From Zeugodacus cucurbitae (lineage: Eukaryota > Arthropoda > Insecta > Diptera > Tephritidae): DNA of 64,000 nt. The stretch's first letter is position 1, and each line of letters opens with the position of its first letter. The position numbers were made by a program, and so were the translations under genes. Shown here in pieces: positions 12,460 to 23,824 of the stretch. The notes beneath the pieces were generated by a model. That model did not search any database, had not been told where the DNA came from, and saw only the letters and a list, made by a program, of their open reading frames with translations. The stretch is from the NCBI RefSeq assembly GCF_028554725.1, contig NC_071667.1, positions 69,941,501 through 70,005,500 of the forward strand. The letters run 5' to 3'.

Positions 12460-13750
12460 TGCGTTTGACTTAGTTTAGTTTTGGAAACAAAAAAAAAGAA
12501 AGAAAAAAAAAGATGGATAGATCATTTTATTTGTCAACGTCTCATCTCTGCACCACAGTCATAAACACATCAACATAAACAAAAACAATACTAAACTATT
12601 ATGGTCTAAGTTGGCTGTTAGCATGGCGTTGAGTTGATTTTTGCATTTGATTATAAAATGCAAATTTATGCGACAATAGTAGGCGGATTTATTCAGGTTT
12701 TTCATTATACGGATTTTTATGCAAGAAAATAAATTGATTAAATAAAAAAAAATAACAAAAACAAAAGAAAAAAAATTAAATACTTCATTCATATGTTAGC
12801 TGTCTACATCCTTTTTCGTTAATATTATCACTCTATTTATGTGGGTGCTAGCCAAAAATATTTGACCTTGAATATTTTACATTAAAATAGTTTAATTTTT
12901 ATATATATTTCAATATAATAATATATTTATTATATTATTAACATATTCTTAATATTATTATCCTCATTGAATGTCACTAAGCGAGTGAGATAATAAAAGA
13001 GACATTATAATTTAGTCAGTTGTTAAAGAGAGTTTATACTGATATTTTATTTGCAATTGTTCATTATCGCCTTCAAAGTGGTCTCTTCTCAGTTTTTGCA
13101 AATAAATAATACAATTTTTCATAATTTACAAAAAACCTACGTCGGAAAGGTTTTGGGTCCAAACATAAAATTTCTATATATTACCTTCTTTGTCTCATTT
13201 AAGTTTCTCCAAAGCGGGTATTGAAGTTTTGGGTGTCTAAAAATTAAAGAAAGCAATATCATATAGATAGAGAGGTGTTTAAAACTTTGGGACCTTGGGT
13301 TCCGAAGACAGAAATCTCAAGGTTCAAACCGCCAAAAAATACCAAATATTTTATACGAGTCAGAGAGGTAAGTTTTTCGCACGAAAACTGGAAGGCAAAA
13401 TATAAACAACAGACCCGTAAGAAATGTTGATAGCACCTATTATATCCCAAGTACAAATTGCGACAATTTCTGAAAAAAAAAATCGACTCCTTCTTTTCTA
13501 TTACCAGCAACTGCTATAACATAATTTTACAGGTCTGAAGAAATGGACTATTGTGGAGTTCAGACGATGATGTTTTCAGTAGAGGCTGTTAAACAAATCT
13601 CTATATATAACTTCGTTTACAATTTTTCCAATAATATCACACACGTACCAGTATTATTTAAATTTCACACTCCGTCATAAATTTTTTTTATAAGGAATAA
13701 GTAACCTCCAATCAATTATCAAGTGATCGTATTCTTATTCAATTGCATAT
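12460..13750. other. Intergenic, no gene seen
   Basis: AT-rich non-coding sequence between the upstream block of Tweedle gene 2 and the first DUF1091 gene. It contains A-rich runs (12490-12512) and TA-rich sequence (12900-12960). Confidence 0.4.
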
Positions 13751-13756
13751 GATATA

Positions 13757-13762
13757 TTTATT
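13757..13762 (-). promoter_or_regulatory. Polyadenylation signal of DUF1091 gene A
   Basis: AATAAA on minus, about 57 bp after the stop codon. Gene B has the same signal in the same sequence context at 15716-15721. Confidence 0.6.
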
Positions 13763-13818
13763 TTCAGTTTGCTTCACAATTTTTTCATTCGATTGGTAAA
13801 ATCATAAAAATTCACAAT

Positions 13819-14553
13819 CTACATCTGTTCACGTGCCACCGAACCAAACATATCCAGTCCAAAGAGCTTACGTTTGTCAACGCTGATATTAAGGTATGAC
13901 GACCATTCCATATTGGGTAAAAATTTTGGAAAATATTTCGGGCTGATTGTAAAATTATGCATGTAATACAAAACATTCTGAAAATACAATTTACAACATT
14001 AAAATTTTAATAACCATTAGAATAATGCTAGTACATTCTATCATTTATTTTTTTCAAGATACTCACTTCACTGAACGGACATTTTAGCGGTAAATTCGTT
14101 GTACGATGTACCTCCTCTAAAACCAAACGAAACAGATAAAATTCAAAGCGTTTAGTCAGTGTCTCACAAACGTCCATTTCCGTATCATATAACTGTGTCA
14201 CGGTGCCCAAGCGATCTAGTAGCATTTTGTTTTTTAATTTCACATCGGTAATCGGTTGTGCCAGTTTGATATCGATATTTAACATCAGTTCTTTGGTTAT
14301 TTCATTCTGGACCAAAGAGCAATTAAGGGATTGTACAATGACTTCATTATAAACGCGACAAACGATATGACTAAAACGCACCTTCACTTGATGCTGAAAA
14401 ACAAAACAGAAGTATAAAAAAAAACATTACGGAGAATATTCTAATAAGGAAATTGGAAATTCTTACTTTTTTAGCGCTATCACTCTCTTGCAACGTGGCA
14501 AGGATCACAAGTATTAAGATATTTACAGCGAAATTATTATGTTGGAAGCGCAT
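13819..14553 (-). CDS. DUF1091 (DM8) secreted protein, array member A
   Basis: Minus strand, three exons: 14553-14467, 14393-14067 and 13977-13819, both introns phase 0 with GT/AG ends; about 190 aa. A hydrophobic N-terminus (about residues 8-22, ILILVILATL) looks like a signal peptide and ends near SDSAKK. The body begins HQVKVRFSHIVCRVYN and has four cysteines kept across the array (VCRVYN, NCSL, DVCE, LKCPF), N-glycosylation-type sites (NCS, NFT), and a last exon NVLYYMHNFTI...EWSSYLN...GLDMFGS. Length and layout fit the DUF1091 family of fly-specific small secreted proteins, whose function is unknown. The closest relative is member B, 1.9 kb upstream, with which it also shares 5' flank. 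Confidence 0.85.
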
Positions 14554-14599
14554 TCTAACCAGTTGCGTGTTAACTTTAATTGTCTGTAAAAGTAACTAA

Positions 14600-15715
14600 C
14601 ATCGTTTTCATTTAATATTACAACACGATTTACGATATGGAACGTGCAATTATATGTGTATAATGATCTATATGCTATATCATTAGCCAAATCATGCGTA
14701 TTACACATGAAAATGTTACAGCTAATATGACTTGTGTGAGGCCCTACATATAAATTGCGATTTCGGAACTGGAAAAGAGAATATTTTTTAGAAAACTTGT
14801 TAAATGTTGGCAGATCCATAGGCGTTCGGGCTACGACTATGTTATTTAAGGCAAAGTACATATATAAAATCCAAAAAATAAACTATCTCAGGAATTACTC
14901 GGACAATCAAATGTTGCTTTGTTCAAATCTGATGCTAGAAATGGCGGTTCACAACCACGCCTACTTCCCATATAATACAATTTTGTATTAAATTTGATTC
15001 ATAAACTTTAAATATGTACTAAATCAATGAACTTTTGCCTAAGTCCTGCATTGTCGTGTTCATCGAAAAATTGTCGGAATCGGACTATAACTTTTCAAAA
15101 CCACAAATACTGAACATGACCTTGATTTTATTTTTTAATTATTTTACTTAGCGAGTTTTGAGTGGGGAGGGGAGAGACTTAGATATTATTGCTCCAGTTG
15201 CAAGATCAATCACTGCTTAGCATTTTTGATCCCAAATCTAAAGCATATGTATCAAAATTGACTTCTTTTGAATTTATACAAAGAACTAGTAAAAATTTTG
15301 ATACACTTACTGAATACCGGCGGCGGGGTGACCTTGGATTATGGCTTATGACTTCAATTTACACATTTGTGATTTTCCAAAGCGGGTTTTTACGTTTAGG
15401 CTTCCTAAAAATTAGACAAATCACGATAACAAACTAGCCGGTGAGGCACTACACATATATACTACAACCATATAGTGAGTCGATTAACAAAATATACTGA
15501 TTACCTTTGTAATCCGCCGAGTGTCATTACGACGCTTTTGGAATACATTTTTTCTCCTCCTCCTTTTCTATTATACTTAGGTATTATTTTCAATATTACA
15601 GGTCTAAAGAAATTAAATTAAGTATTTGCGGTAGAGACTCTTAAATAACTTGCCATAACCTCTAACCTCCTGCAACCTCTAACTATCAAGAGTTCGCATT
15701 CTTTAAATTTATATA
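14600..15715. other. Inter-gene spacer with duplicated 5' flank
   Basis: 14600-14790 closely resembles 16540-16700 upstream of gene B (shared wording such as AAATCATGCGTATTAC and ACATATAAATTG), so the duplication unit includes at least about 250 bp of 5' flank. The minus-strand open frame across it is a by-product. 15000-15715 holds nothing recognisable. Confidence 0.5.
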
Positions 15716-15774
15716 TTTATTTTCAGTTTACAACACAATCTTTTATTGAAACAATATTAAAACTCGCATACAAC

Positions 15775-16478
15775 CTATATCCTTTTACGCACCACCGAAC
15801 CAAAAATATCCATACCAAAGAGCTTATTGTCATTAGCTGTAAAATTAAAATATGACGACCATTCCATATTGGGTAAGAATTGTGGAAAATATTTCGGGCT
15901 GATTGTAAAATTATGCACGTAATATAAAATATTCTGAAAATAAAATATGTAATTAATGCCCGTTGGACTTATGACAAAACTCTACGGATATTATTTAAAA
16001 ATACTTACTTCACTGAACGAACATTTGAGTGGTAAATTCGATGTGCGATTTATCTCCTCTATAAACATACGAAAGAGATAAAATTCAAAGCGCTTAGTCA
16101 ATGCTTCGCAAAAGTCCATTTCCATATCATAAAACTGTGTTATAGTGCCCGAGCGATCAAGCAAAAATTTGTTTTTTAATTTCATGTTGCTTATGGATTG
16201 TGTGAATTTAATATCGAAATTTAACATCAGTTCTTTGGTTATTTCATTCTGGATCAAAGAGCAGTTAAGGGATTGTACGATGGTGTCATTATAGACTCGA
16301 CAAACCAGACGAGTAAATCTCGCATTCACTTGATGCTGAAAAACGACATTTAAAAAGAGAATATTGTGTTAACGAAATAGGAGATTCTTACTTTTTTGGC
16401 GCCATCACTCTCTTGTAACGTGGCAAGGATCACAAGTGTTGTTCCCATTAAAACGACCATATTACGTTTGTCCCGCAT
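15775..16478 (-). CDS. DUF1091 (DM8) secreted protein, array member B
   Basis: Minus strand, three exons: 16478-16392, 16335-16009 and 15933-15775, with the same exon lengths as member A (87, 327 and 159 nt). About 190 aa. The signal segment (MVVLMGTTLVILATLQ) ends at SDGAKK, then HQVNARFTRLVCRVYND, the conserved CSL, DFCEAL and LKCSF cysteines, and a last exon NILYYVHNFTISPKYFPQFL...EWSSYFNFT...FGSVVRK. All splice sites are canonical and no stop interrupts, so it looks functional. It differs from A mainly in the signal segment and in KF/RSG replacements; the pair is a recent duplication. AATAAA lies at 15716-15721 on minus. Confidence 0.85.
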
Positions 16479-16704
16479 ACTAACCAGTTGCGTGTTAACT
16501 GCTAATTGTCTTTAAACGTAACTAACTGCGATTTAATTTAATCACAACTCGCTTAATGAAATGGACCGTGCACTCATGCATATATAACTATGTCTATACC
16601 ATTTCATTAGTCAAATCATGCGTATTACGCAGGAAAATGTTACCGTTAATACGACTTATGTGAAGCCATACATATAAATTGTGAATTTGGAACTGGTAAA
16701 AGGG

Positions 16705-17555
16705 TCTGAAAATTTTTGCTTTAAAGCGAATATTATCCTAATCGAAAGCATTTAATTCCTTTTTTGATATGAACCTGAGTTTTCGTGGCTCAAAAGAGCA
16801 GTTGGGTCATTGTCTTACTTTCAATTTGTCTCATCTGAGGTAGAGTAAATATAAATCTCGCATGCCGCAATTTAATTATAATGTACTAAAGTTGATAATA
16901 ATTTCAAAAAAAAACGTGACCTCTTATCCTATATGCATTTACAGGAAATTGATTTTTCAGACATGAAAATGTATTTTTACTACAAAAAAAATTTTTAAAT
17001 TAGTTTTTAATTGCGGTAAAAATTCCAATAATTATAATAGTGAGTTTAACAACTAACCAAATAGTTTCATATTCATACATATTTACCATAAGCCATAAAA
17101 TTATATTAGAAGAATAGATTATAATAAGCTTACACTATGTAAATATAAATATTTTCAGTTATTAACTCTGCAAGTTGGCTGCAAGTGAGCTACATTCAAT
17201 GTAATGTATGTATACCTACTATTCATTACTATTCTGAAAATGAATTTGATCACACCCGTCCCACTTTTCCTACCTCATACAAATATTTATATGTGCATTT
17301 TTGTTATTGTTTATTTTTTTTTTTCAATGTTATTCTTTGAATTTCGGTATATGTAGAAAAAGGTTGATATGTAGATGTTACTATGCAACCAAATACTTCT
17401 CAACATACTTTTCTCGTTCGTTGTACCTTTACATTAAGAATGTATGTACTTATGAGTTGGGTATTGCATAGTAAATATTTATATGTTCATGTTCAACTAA
17501 ACCAACCTAAACCAACGATAAAGCAAGGCATAATAAAGCACATTTAATAAATACC
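16705..17555. other. Intergenic, no gene seen
   Basis: AT-rich non-coding sequence without recognised features. Confidence 0.4.
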
Positions 17556-17559
17556 AATT

Positions 17560-18050
17560 CTGGGCCGATGAGTGTAAGAATATAGTCTTTAGTGGCGAAA
17601 AAAAATTAAATTTGGTCGGCCCAGATCATTGCAAGAAATATTGGAGAGATTCGCACCAGGAACGACGGTCCTGCTACAAGCGAACGTTGATTTGATAGAC
17701 TGCATTTTGCTGCAGTGGAAAGACATATACTCGTACATGTTCTATACCCAATGAATGCTAATATTTTTGAACAGCGAGTTAATAAAATTTGCTGGCAATA
17801 TTATGGCATATAACTGGACACGTCAGCAGGATAACGCTTCAATCCACACGAAGAACATCTTTAATGACCGGAAAATTCCGATATTACAATATGCAGCATT
17901 GAGTTCGAAACTAAATCCTATTGAAGATTTCTGGGGGATCCTCTCTGCTACTGTTTTCCACTGACGGAACGGAAAGCAGTTTGAGACAGTACGACAGCAT
18001 AAATTCATAAGTTAATTCTCTGATTACCGACTATTGAAATAAAAATTTCT
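17560..18050 (+). mobile_element. Tc1-family transposase remnant
   Basis: Reads as decayed Tc1-type DDE transposase: about 17580-17660 gives VFSGEKKLNLVGPDHCKKYW, where intact relatives have D for the G (the first catalytic Asp region), and 17814-17940 gives TRQQDNASIHT and, about 30 residues on, LNPIEDFWG, the second Asp and the Glu. Frameshifts and stops separate the two. No terminal repeats were identified. Confidence 0.75.
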
Positions 18051-18307
18051 TTCAGTTAAATTCAAATGTAATGGATTTATTGGTAACAATAATAAAATGC
18101 ACCTATAAATATTTACTATAAGGCTAAATTTAAATTATGTTTTATACTTTAAATTTGTTATTTTTTTGTTTTTTTTATATCGTATAAAATACTACTGAAG
18201 TATCATCCCAACAAATTAACTAATTTCTTAATTCGTTCGACTTGAGACCATTTAAAAATGTTATAACACATTTCTACCAGTATCAGCTTCTTATCTATTT
18301 AAATATT

Positions 18308-20100
18308 TCTTCTTCTTCTTAACTGGCGTAGAAACCGCTTACGCGGTTATAGCCGAGTCCACAACAGTGCGCCACGCATCTCTCCTTTTGGCGGTTTGGC
18401 GCCAATTGGTAATACCAAGTGAAGACAGGTCCTTCTCCACCTGGTCCTTCCACCGGAGTGGAGGTCTCCCTCTTCCTCGGCTTCCACCAGCGGGTACTGC
18501 ATCGAAAACTTTCAGAGCTGGGGCACTTTCATCCATTCGAACAACATGACCCAGCCAGCGTAGCCGCTGTCTTTTTATTCGCTGGACTATGTCTATGTCG
18601 TCGAACAACACATACAGCTCATCATTCCATCTTCTGCGGTATTCGCCGTTGCCAATGTTTAAGGGACCGTAAATCTTCCGCAAAACCTTTCTCTCGAAAA
18701 CTCCTAGTGCCGTCTCATCGGATGTTGACACCGTCCATGCTTCTGCACCATAAAGTAGGACGGGAATGATGAGGGACTTGTAGAGTTTAGTTTTTGTTCG
18801 TCGAGAGAGGACTTTACTTTTCAATTGCCTACTCAGTCCATAGTAGCACCTGTTGGCAAGAGTGATTCTGCGTTGGATTTCAAGGCTGACATTATTATCG
18901 GTGTTAATGTTGGTTCCTAGGTATACGAAATTATCTACAACTTCAAAGTTATGACTGTCAACAGTGACGTGGGAGCCAAGACGCGAGTGCGCTGACTGTT
19001 TGTTTGATGACAGGAGATATTTCGTCTTGTCCTCATTCACCACTAGACCCATACGCTTCGCTTCTTTATCTAGTCTGGAAAACGCAGAACAAACGGCGCG
19101 GTTGTTGCTACCGATGATATCAATATCATCGGCATACGCCAGGAGCTGTACACTCTTGTAGAAGATTGTACCCTCTTTATTTAGTTCTGCAGCTCGTATT
19201 ATTTTTTCCAGCAATAGATTGAAGAAGTCGCACGATAGTGAGTCACCCTGTCTGAAGCCTCGTTTGGTATCGAACGGCTCGGAAAGGTCCTTCCTGATCC
19301 TGACGGAGCTTTTGGTGTTGCTCAACGTCAACTTACACAGCCGTATTAGTTTTGCGGGGATACCAAATTCAGACATCGCGGCATAAAGGCAGCTCCTTTT
19401 CGTGCTGTCGAAAGCAGCTTTAAAGTCGACAAATAGATGGTGTGTGTCGATCCTTTTTTCACGGGTCTTCTCCAAGATTTGGCGCATGGTGAATATCTGG
19501 TCAGTTGTTGATTTTCCAGGTCTAAAGCCACACTGATAAGGTCCAATCAGTTTGTTGACGGTGGGCTTTAGTCTTTCACACAGTACGCTCGCCGCCTTGT
19601 TGTTCTTCAAGCGGGTAATTGCTATTCTAATTTCTTCACGGTCGGGCAATGGAACATCTGCTCCATCGTCGTCGATTGGGGAATCGGGTTCGCCATCTCC
19701 TGGTGTTGTACTTTCACTGCCATTCAGCAGGCTGGAGAAGTGTTCCCTCCACAAACACAGTATACTCTGGCCATGAACCACTAGATCACCGCTGGGGGTC
19801 CTACAGGAGTGTGCTCCGGTCTTGAAACCTTCAGTTAGTCGCCGGATCTTTTCGTAAAATTTTCGAGCATTAGCCCTGTCGGCCAGCTTGTCAAGCTCTT
19901 CATACTCACGCATTTCTGCCTCTTTCTTTCTTTTTCTGCAAATGCATCTCGCTTCCTTCTTCAGCTCTCGGTATCTTTCCCATCCCGCTCGTGTTGCGGT
20001 CGATCGCAACATTGCGAGTTAGGCAGTCTGTTTTCTCTCCACTGCGAGACGACAATCCTCATCATACCAGCTGTTTTTTTGGCTTTTGCGAAAGCCAATA
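18308..20100 (-). mobile_element. RTE-like non-LTR retrotransposon, 5'-truncated with internal deletion
   Basis: The minus-strand frame 20012-18339 (557 codons) encodes the C-terminal part of a LINE polyprotein, and homology continues upstream past an in-frame stop to about 20100 (SWYDEDCRLAVERKQ). Visible RT parts are GPYQCGFRPGKSTTDQI, HLFVDFKAAFDS, GFRQGDSLSC, the catalytic LAYADDIDI and a thumb region (YLGTNIN); a C-terminal part (RQRLRWLGHVVRM) follows. Between KNNKA and SVLCERLKP the segment that normally carries the first fingers motifs is missing without loss of frame. The element ends in a short (AAG)n tail at about 18308-18318, typical of RTE-type ends. The endonuclease half is absent, so it is inactive. 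Confidence 0.85.
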
Positions 20101-20550
20101 TTTGGAAAGTTTTAAACGGTATGTGGTGAACTTTTTCGCTGACTCTATTCTGTTAATTCCAAAATATCGGCATATATCTTTATCACTCTTACTAACTCGT
20201 ATATCTCGAAAACTACAGGAGAGAGTAATTGCTAACTGCTAACTCTCAGCGATATCTCATAATAGGGTAATAGAATATATCTTAGAAAGAGCGCACTATA
20301 AGATTAGCGAGTGAGAGACAGAGAGAAACAGTAATACTCTCAAATTAAGGATGGCTGACTTCGTAAAGTTTATTTTTGTGATGGCAGCCAAACAACGGTG
20401 TTTTGATATTAAAAGATATTTTGCGCTGAATTCCCTTCAGAATTTCATACAACTTTGTGATTTTTATATTATTAGAAAATTAATTTGTGGAATAAACGCT
20501 TAAAAGTAAATTTATTTATTTTCGTTCTGGTTCATATTTCAAATTGACTG
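20101..20550. other. Intergenic, no gene seen
   Basis: Non-coding. It includes a repeat-like stretch at 20140-20340 with GAGAGA runs, but nothing was identified. Confidence 0.4.
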
Positions 20551-20553
20551 TAA

Positions 20554-21024
20554 TCATATGCTTTTACGCATCAGCGAGCCAAATACATCCAAACCAAATA
20601 AATGACGGCCGTTAACACTGAAATTTATGTAAGATGTCCACTTCATATTGGGTAGAAATTTTATCGAAGTGATGGTAAAGTTACGCATATGATATAAATT
20701 ATTCTGAAAATACAACTTACTGTGAAAAAGCCAGTAAACAAATTAAAGAAATTTTGAAATACGCACTGCTTTTAGGGGACACTGTAACGGTATATTCGAT
20801 ATGCGATGTACCTCTTGTATAACCATACGTATCAGATAAAATTCATAGTGTTTAGTCAATGCCTCACAAGCATCAAATTCGATCTCATGAAACTTCGTCA
20901 CGGTGCCTGAGCGATCTAGATACAATTTGTTTTCCAATTTCAAATCGGCAATCAGTTGTATCAGCAAAATAACTATTGCCAGCAAAATAACTATAGAGAA
21001 GCAGATTCCTCTCTCGATGAACAA
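20554..21024 (-). pseudogene. DUF1091 array member C, 5' half lost (truncated; new hydrophobic N-terminus)
   Basis: Exon 3 (20703-20554, NNLYHMRNFTI...KWTSYINFS...DVFGSLMRK) and the last 60 or so codons of exon 2 (20955 or so down to 20767, donor GTGCGT) are intact and in frame. Upstream of LIADLKLENKLYLDRSG, homology stops: the expected HQV...VCRVYN...NCSL portion and the usual exon 1 are missing. In their place an ATG at 21024 opens a frame with a hydrophobic run of about 15 residues (FSIVILLAIVILLIQ), partly created by a tandem 18-bp duplication at about 20957-20996. A retroelement fragment starts about 20 bp further on. Two of the four conserved cysteines are lost. Most likely a pseudogene, though the residual frame could encode a short secreted protein. 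Confidence 0.7.
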
Positions 21025-21044
21025 AAATTGAGCCCTATAAGTCT

Positions 21045-21500
21045 CTCATCAATTCCGTCCTATTATACGGCGCAGAAACGTCGGCGATGACAACCTGTGA
21101 TAAGCAGGTACTTTGAGCAATCGAGACAACTATTCTTCACAATATATTTGGAGACGTCCACGTGAGCGACGAGTACCGAATAAAATTGTGTCAAGAACTG
21201 TATGACATCAACCAGGAGATGATTATAGTTAAGCATATAACGATCCGACGAATGTGCTGATTAGGCCATATCGTACGTATGGAAGACGATGGTCCAGAGA
21301 AAAGATCCTTCGATTCGGGACACATGGATGAACAACTGAAGCAAGGGGCGCCCACGCATTTATTGGAAGAACCAAGTACACAGGGACCTGTCGGTTATTT
21401 GGAATATACAACTGGCGTGACTTCGCAAAGAATCGAGGCAACTGGCGAAGTTTAGTGTTCTCGGCTCAGACCGTCCCATGGTTATAGTGGCAACGAAGAA
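21045..21500 (+). mobile_element. LINE 3' fragment adjoining DUF1091 member C
   Basis: Reads on plus as the C-terminal end of an RTE-like LINE: SVLLYGAE-like start, then HNIFGDVHVSDEYR, then LGHIVRMEDDGP near 21260-21295, ending with a GAAGAAGAAGAAAC tail near 21487-21500. Frameshifts and stops are present. It lies where the 5' half of DUF1091 member C should be, so its insertion or an associated deletion probably destroyed that gene. Confidence 0.7.
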
Positions 21501-21764
21501 GAAGAAACAATTCGCAGTCAAATTTGACTTAATACCACTTTAATTTCGCACACTAAATTATGAGTTATACGAATATTTCAACCTGACCTGGTAGTTAGTG
21601 TTTCAAAGAACTCATCAAAATTTCGCTATATTCCACAAATTTTTATTATAGCAATACAAGGATTTACATTTGCATTTGTATTTATAAAACAACATTTTAG
21701 TTTGCTCCGCACACAAATGTTCACAAAACTCACTTCCGTTTTACAAAGACACTCCCACCGAAAA

Positions 21765-22487
21765 TTATAGTTTACTGCGTTTAGTCGTACCAAAAGCAAT
21801 TAAACCCATGGTGACACTGTTTTCGCTGCTGAAATTATAGTAAGCTGACCATTTAGATTCCGGAAGGAATGCGGGGAAATATTTCGAATTGATGGTGAAG
21901 TTACGGATATGATACAAAATATTCTACGAATAAAATTGGTTACTCTTAATGGCTACAAACAAGTTGAGAACTAAATTTCATACTCACGCCCTTTATTGGA
22001 CAATTGTACGGTGCATTCGATCGTCTGTGTACCTCGTCGTTAATCATGCGCAAGAAATACAAGTCGATGCGTTGAGACAACGATTTGCAAACATCGACTT
22101 TGGCATCAAACAAAGTCACACTATTACCATTTACTTCGTATGCGATTTTGGTGCGCAACTTAACATCATATACGTCCTTTGCCAGTAAAACGTCAGTGTT
22201 GAAGAGGAGTTCTTTAGTTACGTCGCTTTTTCGGAGAGAACAGTTAAACGATTGTACGAATTCCTTGTTATAAATCCGACATTCGACACGTTGAAACTGT
22301 ATCGATAATTTATGCTGGAAAATTGCGTACAAATATTTTGTATGAGAATTTAATAATATTTTTACTGAGTTTGGCAACTTCTCACACTTACTCCCCTAGC
22401 AGCATCTCCACTATATATTTTCAAAAATATCACTAGAATTACAATAATTAATTTATATTTTGTCAGTATTTCGGTTCGCGTACACAT
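21765..22487 (-). CDS. DUF1091 (DM8) secreted protein, array member D
   Basis: Minus strand, three exons: 22487-22392, 22314-21988 and 21923-21765, phase-0 introns, about 193 aa. The signal segment (KLIIVILVIFLKIY) ends near GDAARG, then HKLSIQFQRVECRIYNKEF, NCSL, DVCKSL and YNCPI keep the four cysteines. The last exon reads NILYHIRNFTINSKYFPAFL...KWSAYYNFS...GLIAFGTTKRSKL. This is the founder-type sequence of the D/E/F/G subfamily, which differs from A/B by the GDAARG junction and the VECRIYN motif. A TATAAAA on minus at 22547-22541 lies about 55 bp before the start codon. No disruption was seen. Confidence 0.85.
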
Positions 22488-22540
22488 GTTTGAAATTAAC
22501 ATTTAGTTCAGCAAGTAGTGCGTACTAAATATGCGTTGGG

Positions 22541-22547
22541 TTTTATA
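22541..22547 (-). promoter_or_regulatory. TATA box of DUF1091 member D
   Basis: TATAAAA on minus, preceded by a block (ATTGAGCCAT...) that is also present upstream of member E, where the TATA position has become TTTAAAAC. Confidence 0.5.
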
Positions 22548-22751
22548 TTAATGGCTCAATTGAATATTATCCCTTTACTAAATGGTAGTCCATTGCATGA
22601 TGATTGTAATTAAAGTATTTAGATTGTAAAAAATTTTAATATAAGTAGATTGACAGATTGGAATATTTTGTTTTTAATTTTGAACAGAGCTTGTTATCTC
22701 CAAAGTGTGGGTGGTGAGTTCAAATCCTGATTAAATACTAAATTTTTTATA

Positions 22752-23215
22752 CAGTGGAACTTCTCTAACTCGATTCACCATAATCCACAAAAAAAACTTC
22801 GAGTTAGAGAGACTTCGAGATATAGAAATTTTCATTAAAACATACATTTTCCAAACAGCTGTAAAATATATATTTACCCATAGTTTTGTTTATTTACTTC
22901 GCATAAAGTTTTTTTCTGTAATTTTGTTTGTGACACTTTGCTATTGTTTGGCTCTTGACGTCTGTATCTCATGCCTTTGTTACACGATTTATGAAATCTA
23001 TAAGTGTAATATCATACTTTTTGTTCGCCTACTTACGAATACAGAGAGTGCTTTAAAGTTGTGCCTTGATAGTAAAATTTAAAATTTTGTATTATGCCCT
23101 GGTCGAAAAGTTCGATTTATAGAAGGAAATTTTTATGAAATTTGTCTTTTATTGTCCATTCAAGAGTTCGAGTTATGGAGAACTACGAGTTAAGGAAGTT
23201 TGAGTTATGGGAGGA
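22752..23215. mobile_element. pogo/Tigger-like non-autonomous element (probable)
   Basis: Begins TA-CAGTGGAACTTCTCTAACTCGA and ends with inverted counterparts of that wording (GAGTTCGAGTTATGGAGAAC, then GAGTTATGG). TA duplication, CAGT start and repeats of the 'taactcga' type are characteristic of pogo-like elements. Internal sequence is non-coding. Confidence 0.5.
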
Positions 23216-23235
23216 AATTTTTCTAAACTTTGATT

Positions 23236-23559
23236 ATTTATTTATATTTATTTTATTTTATTTTATTTTATTTTTTATTTTATTTTATTTTATTTTATTT
23301 TATTTTATTTAATTTTATTTTATTTAATTTTATTTTATTTTATTTTATTTTATTTTATTTTATTTTATTTTATTTTATTTTATTTTATTTTATTTTATTT
23401 TATTTTATTTTATTTTATTTTATTTTATTTTATTTTATTTTATTTTATTTTATTTTATTTTATTTTATTTTATTTTATTTTATTTTATTTTATTTTATTT
23501 TATTTTATTTTATTTTATTTTATTTTATTTTATTTTATTTTATTTTATTTTATTTTACA
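23236..23559. repeat. (TTTTA)n microsatellite array
   Basis: About 320 bp of nearly pure TTTTA pentamers (about 60 units) with only a few interruptions near its left end (TTTAA variants at 23310-23328). It lies directly right of the pogo-like element. The open frame across it (FILFYFILFY...) is not a gene. Confidence 0.95.
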
Positions 23560-23824
23560 TTATTTATAATGTCTTTGAGATAAAATTCCATCAACAGCTT
23601 CACAAGCTGTAGAGCGCAAAAGCACCAGAAAGCAATTTAATTACAAAATAACTTTTACAATAAAAATTAAAATTATATTCTTTAAAATGTTTATTATATA
23701 GACATCAATTCATAGATTTACATTAAGATTTCAAATAAAAGCTGTCAAAATGAAATTGTAGTCCGCTCATTGCACCAAAGTCCATAGAGGTATACTCCAC
23801 TGCACACAATTTATTTCCCGAAAA

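Noticed and set aside
14523..14861. 112-codon minus-strand frame upstream of DUF1091 member A
   Set aside because: It covers the duplicated 5' flank and overlaps exon 1 in another frame; the corresponding flank of member B shows no similarly kept frame.
22690..22745. Possible tRNA gene
   Set aside because: A T-arm-like motif is present but no A-box, anticodon arm or acceptor stem could be drawn.
23230..23583. 117-codon plus-strand open frame
   Set aside because: It is translation of the (TTTTA)n array.
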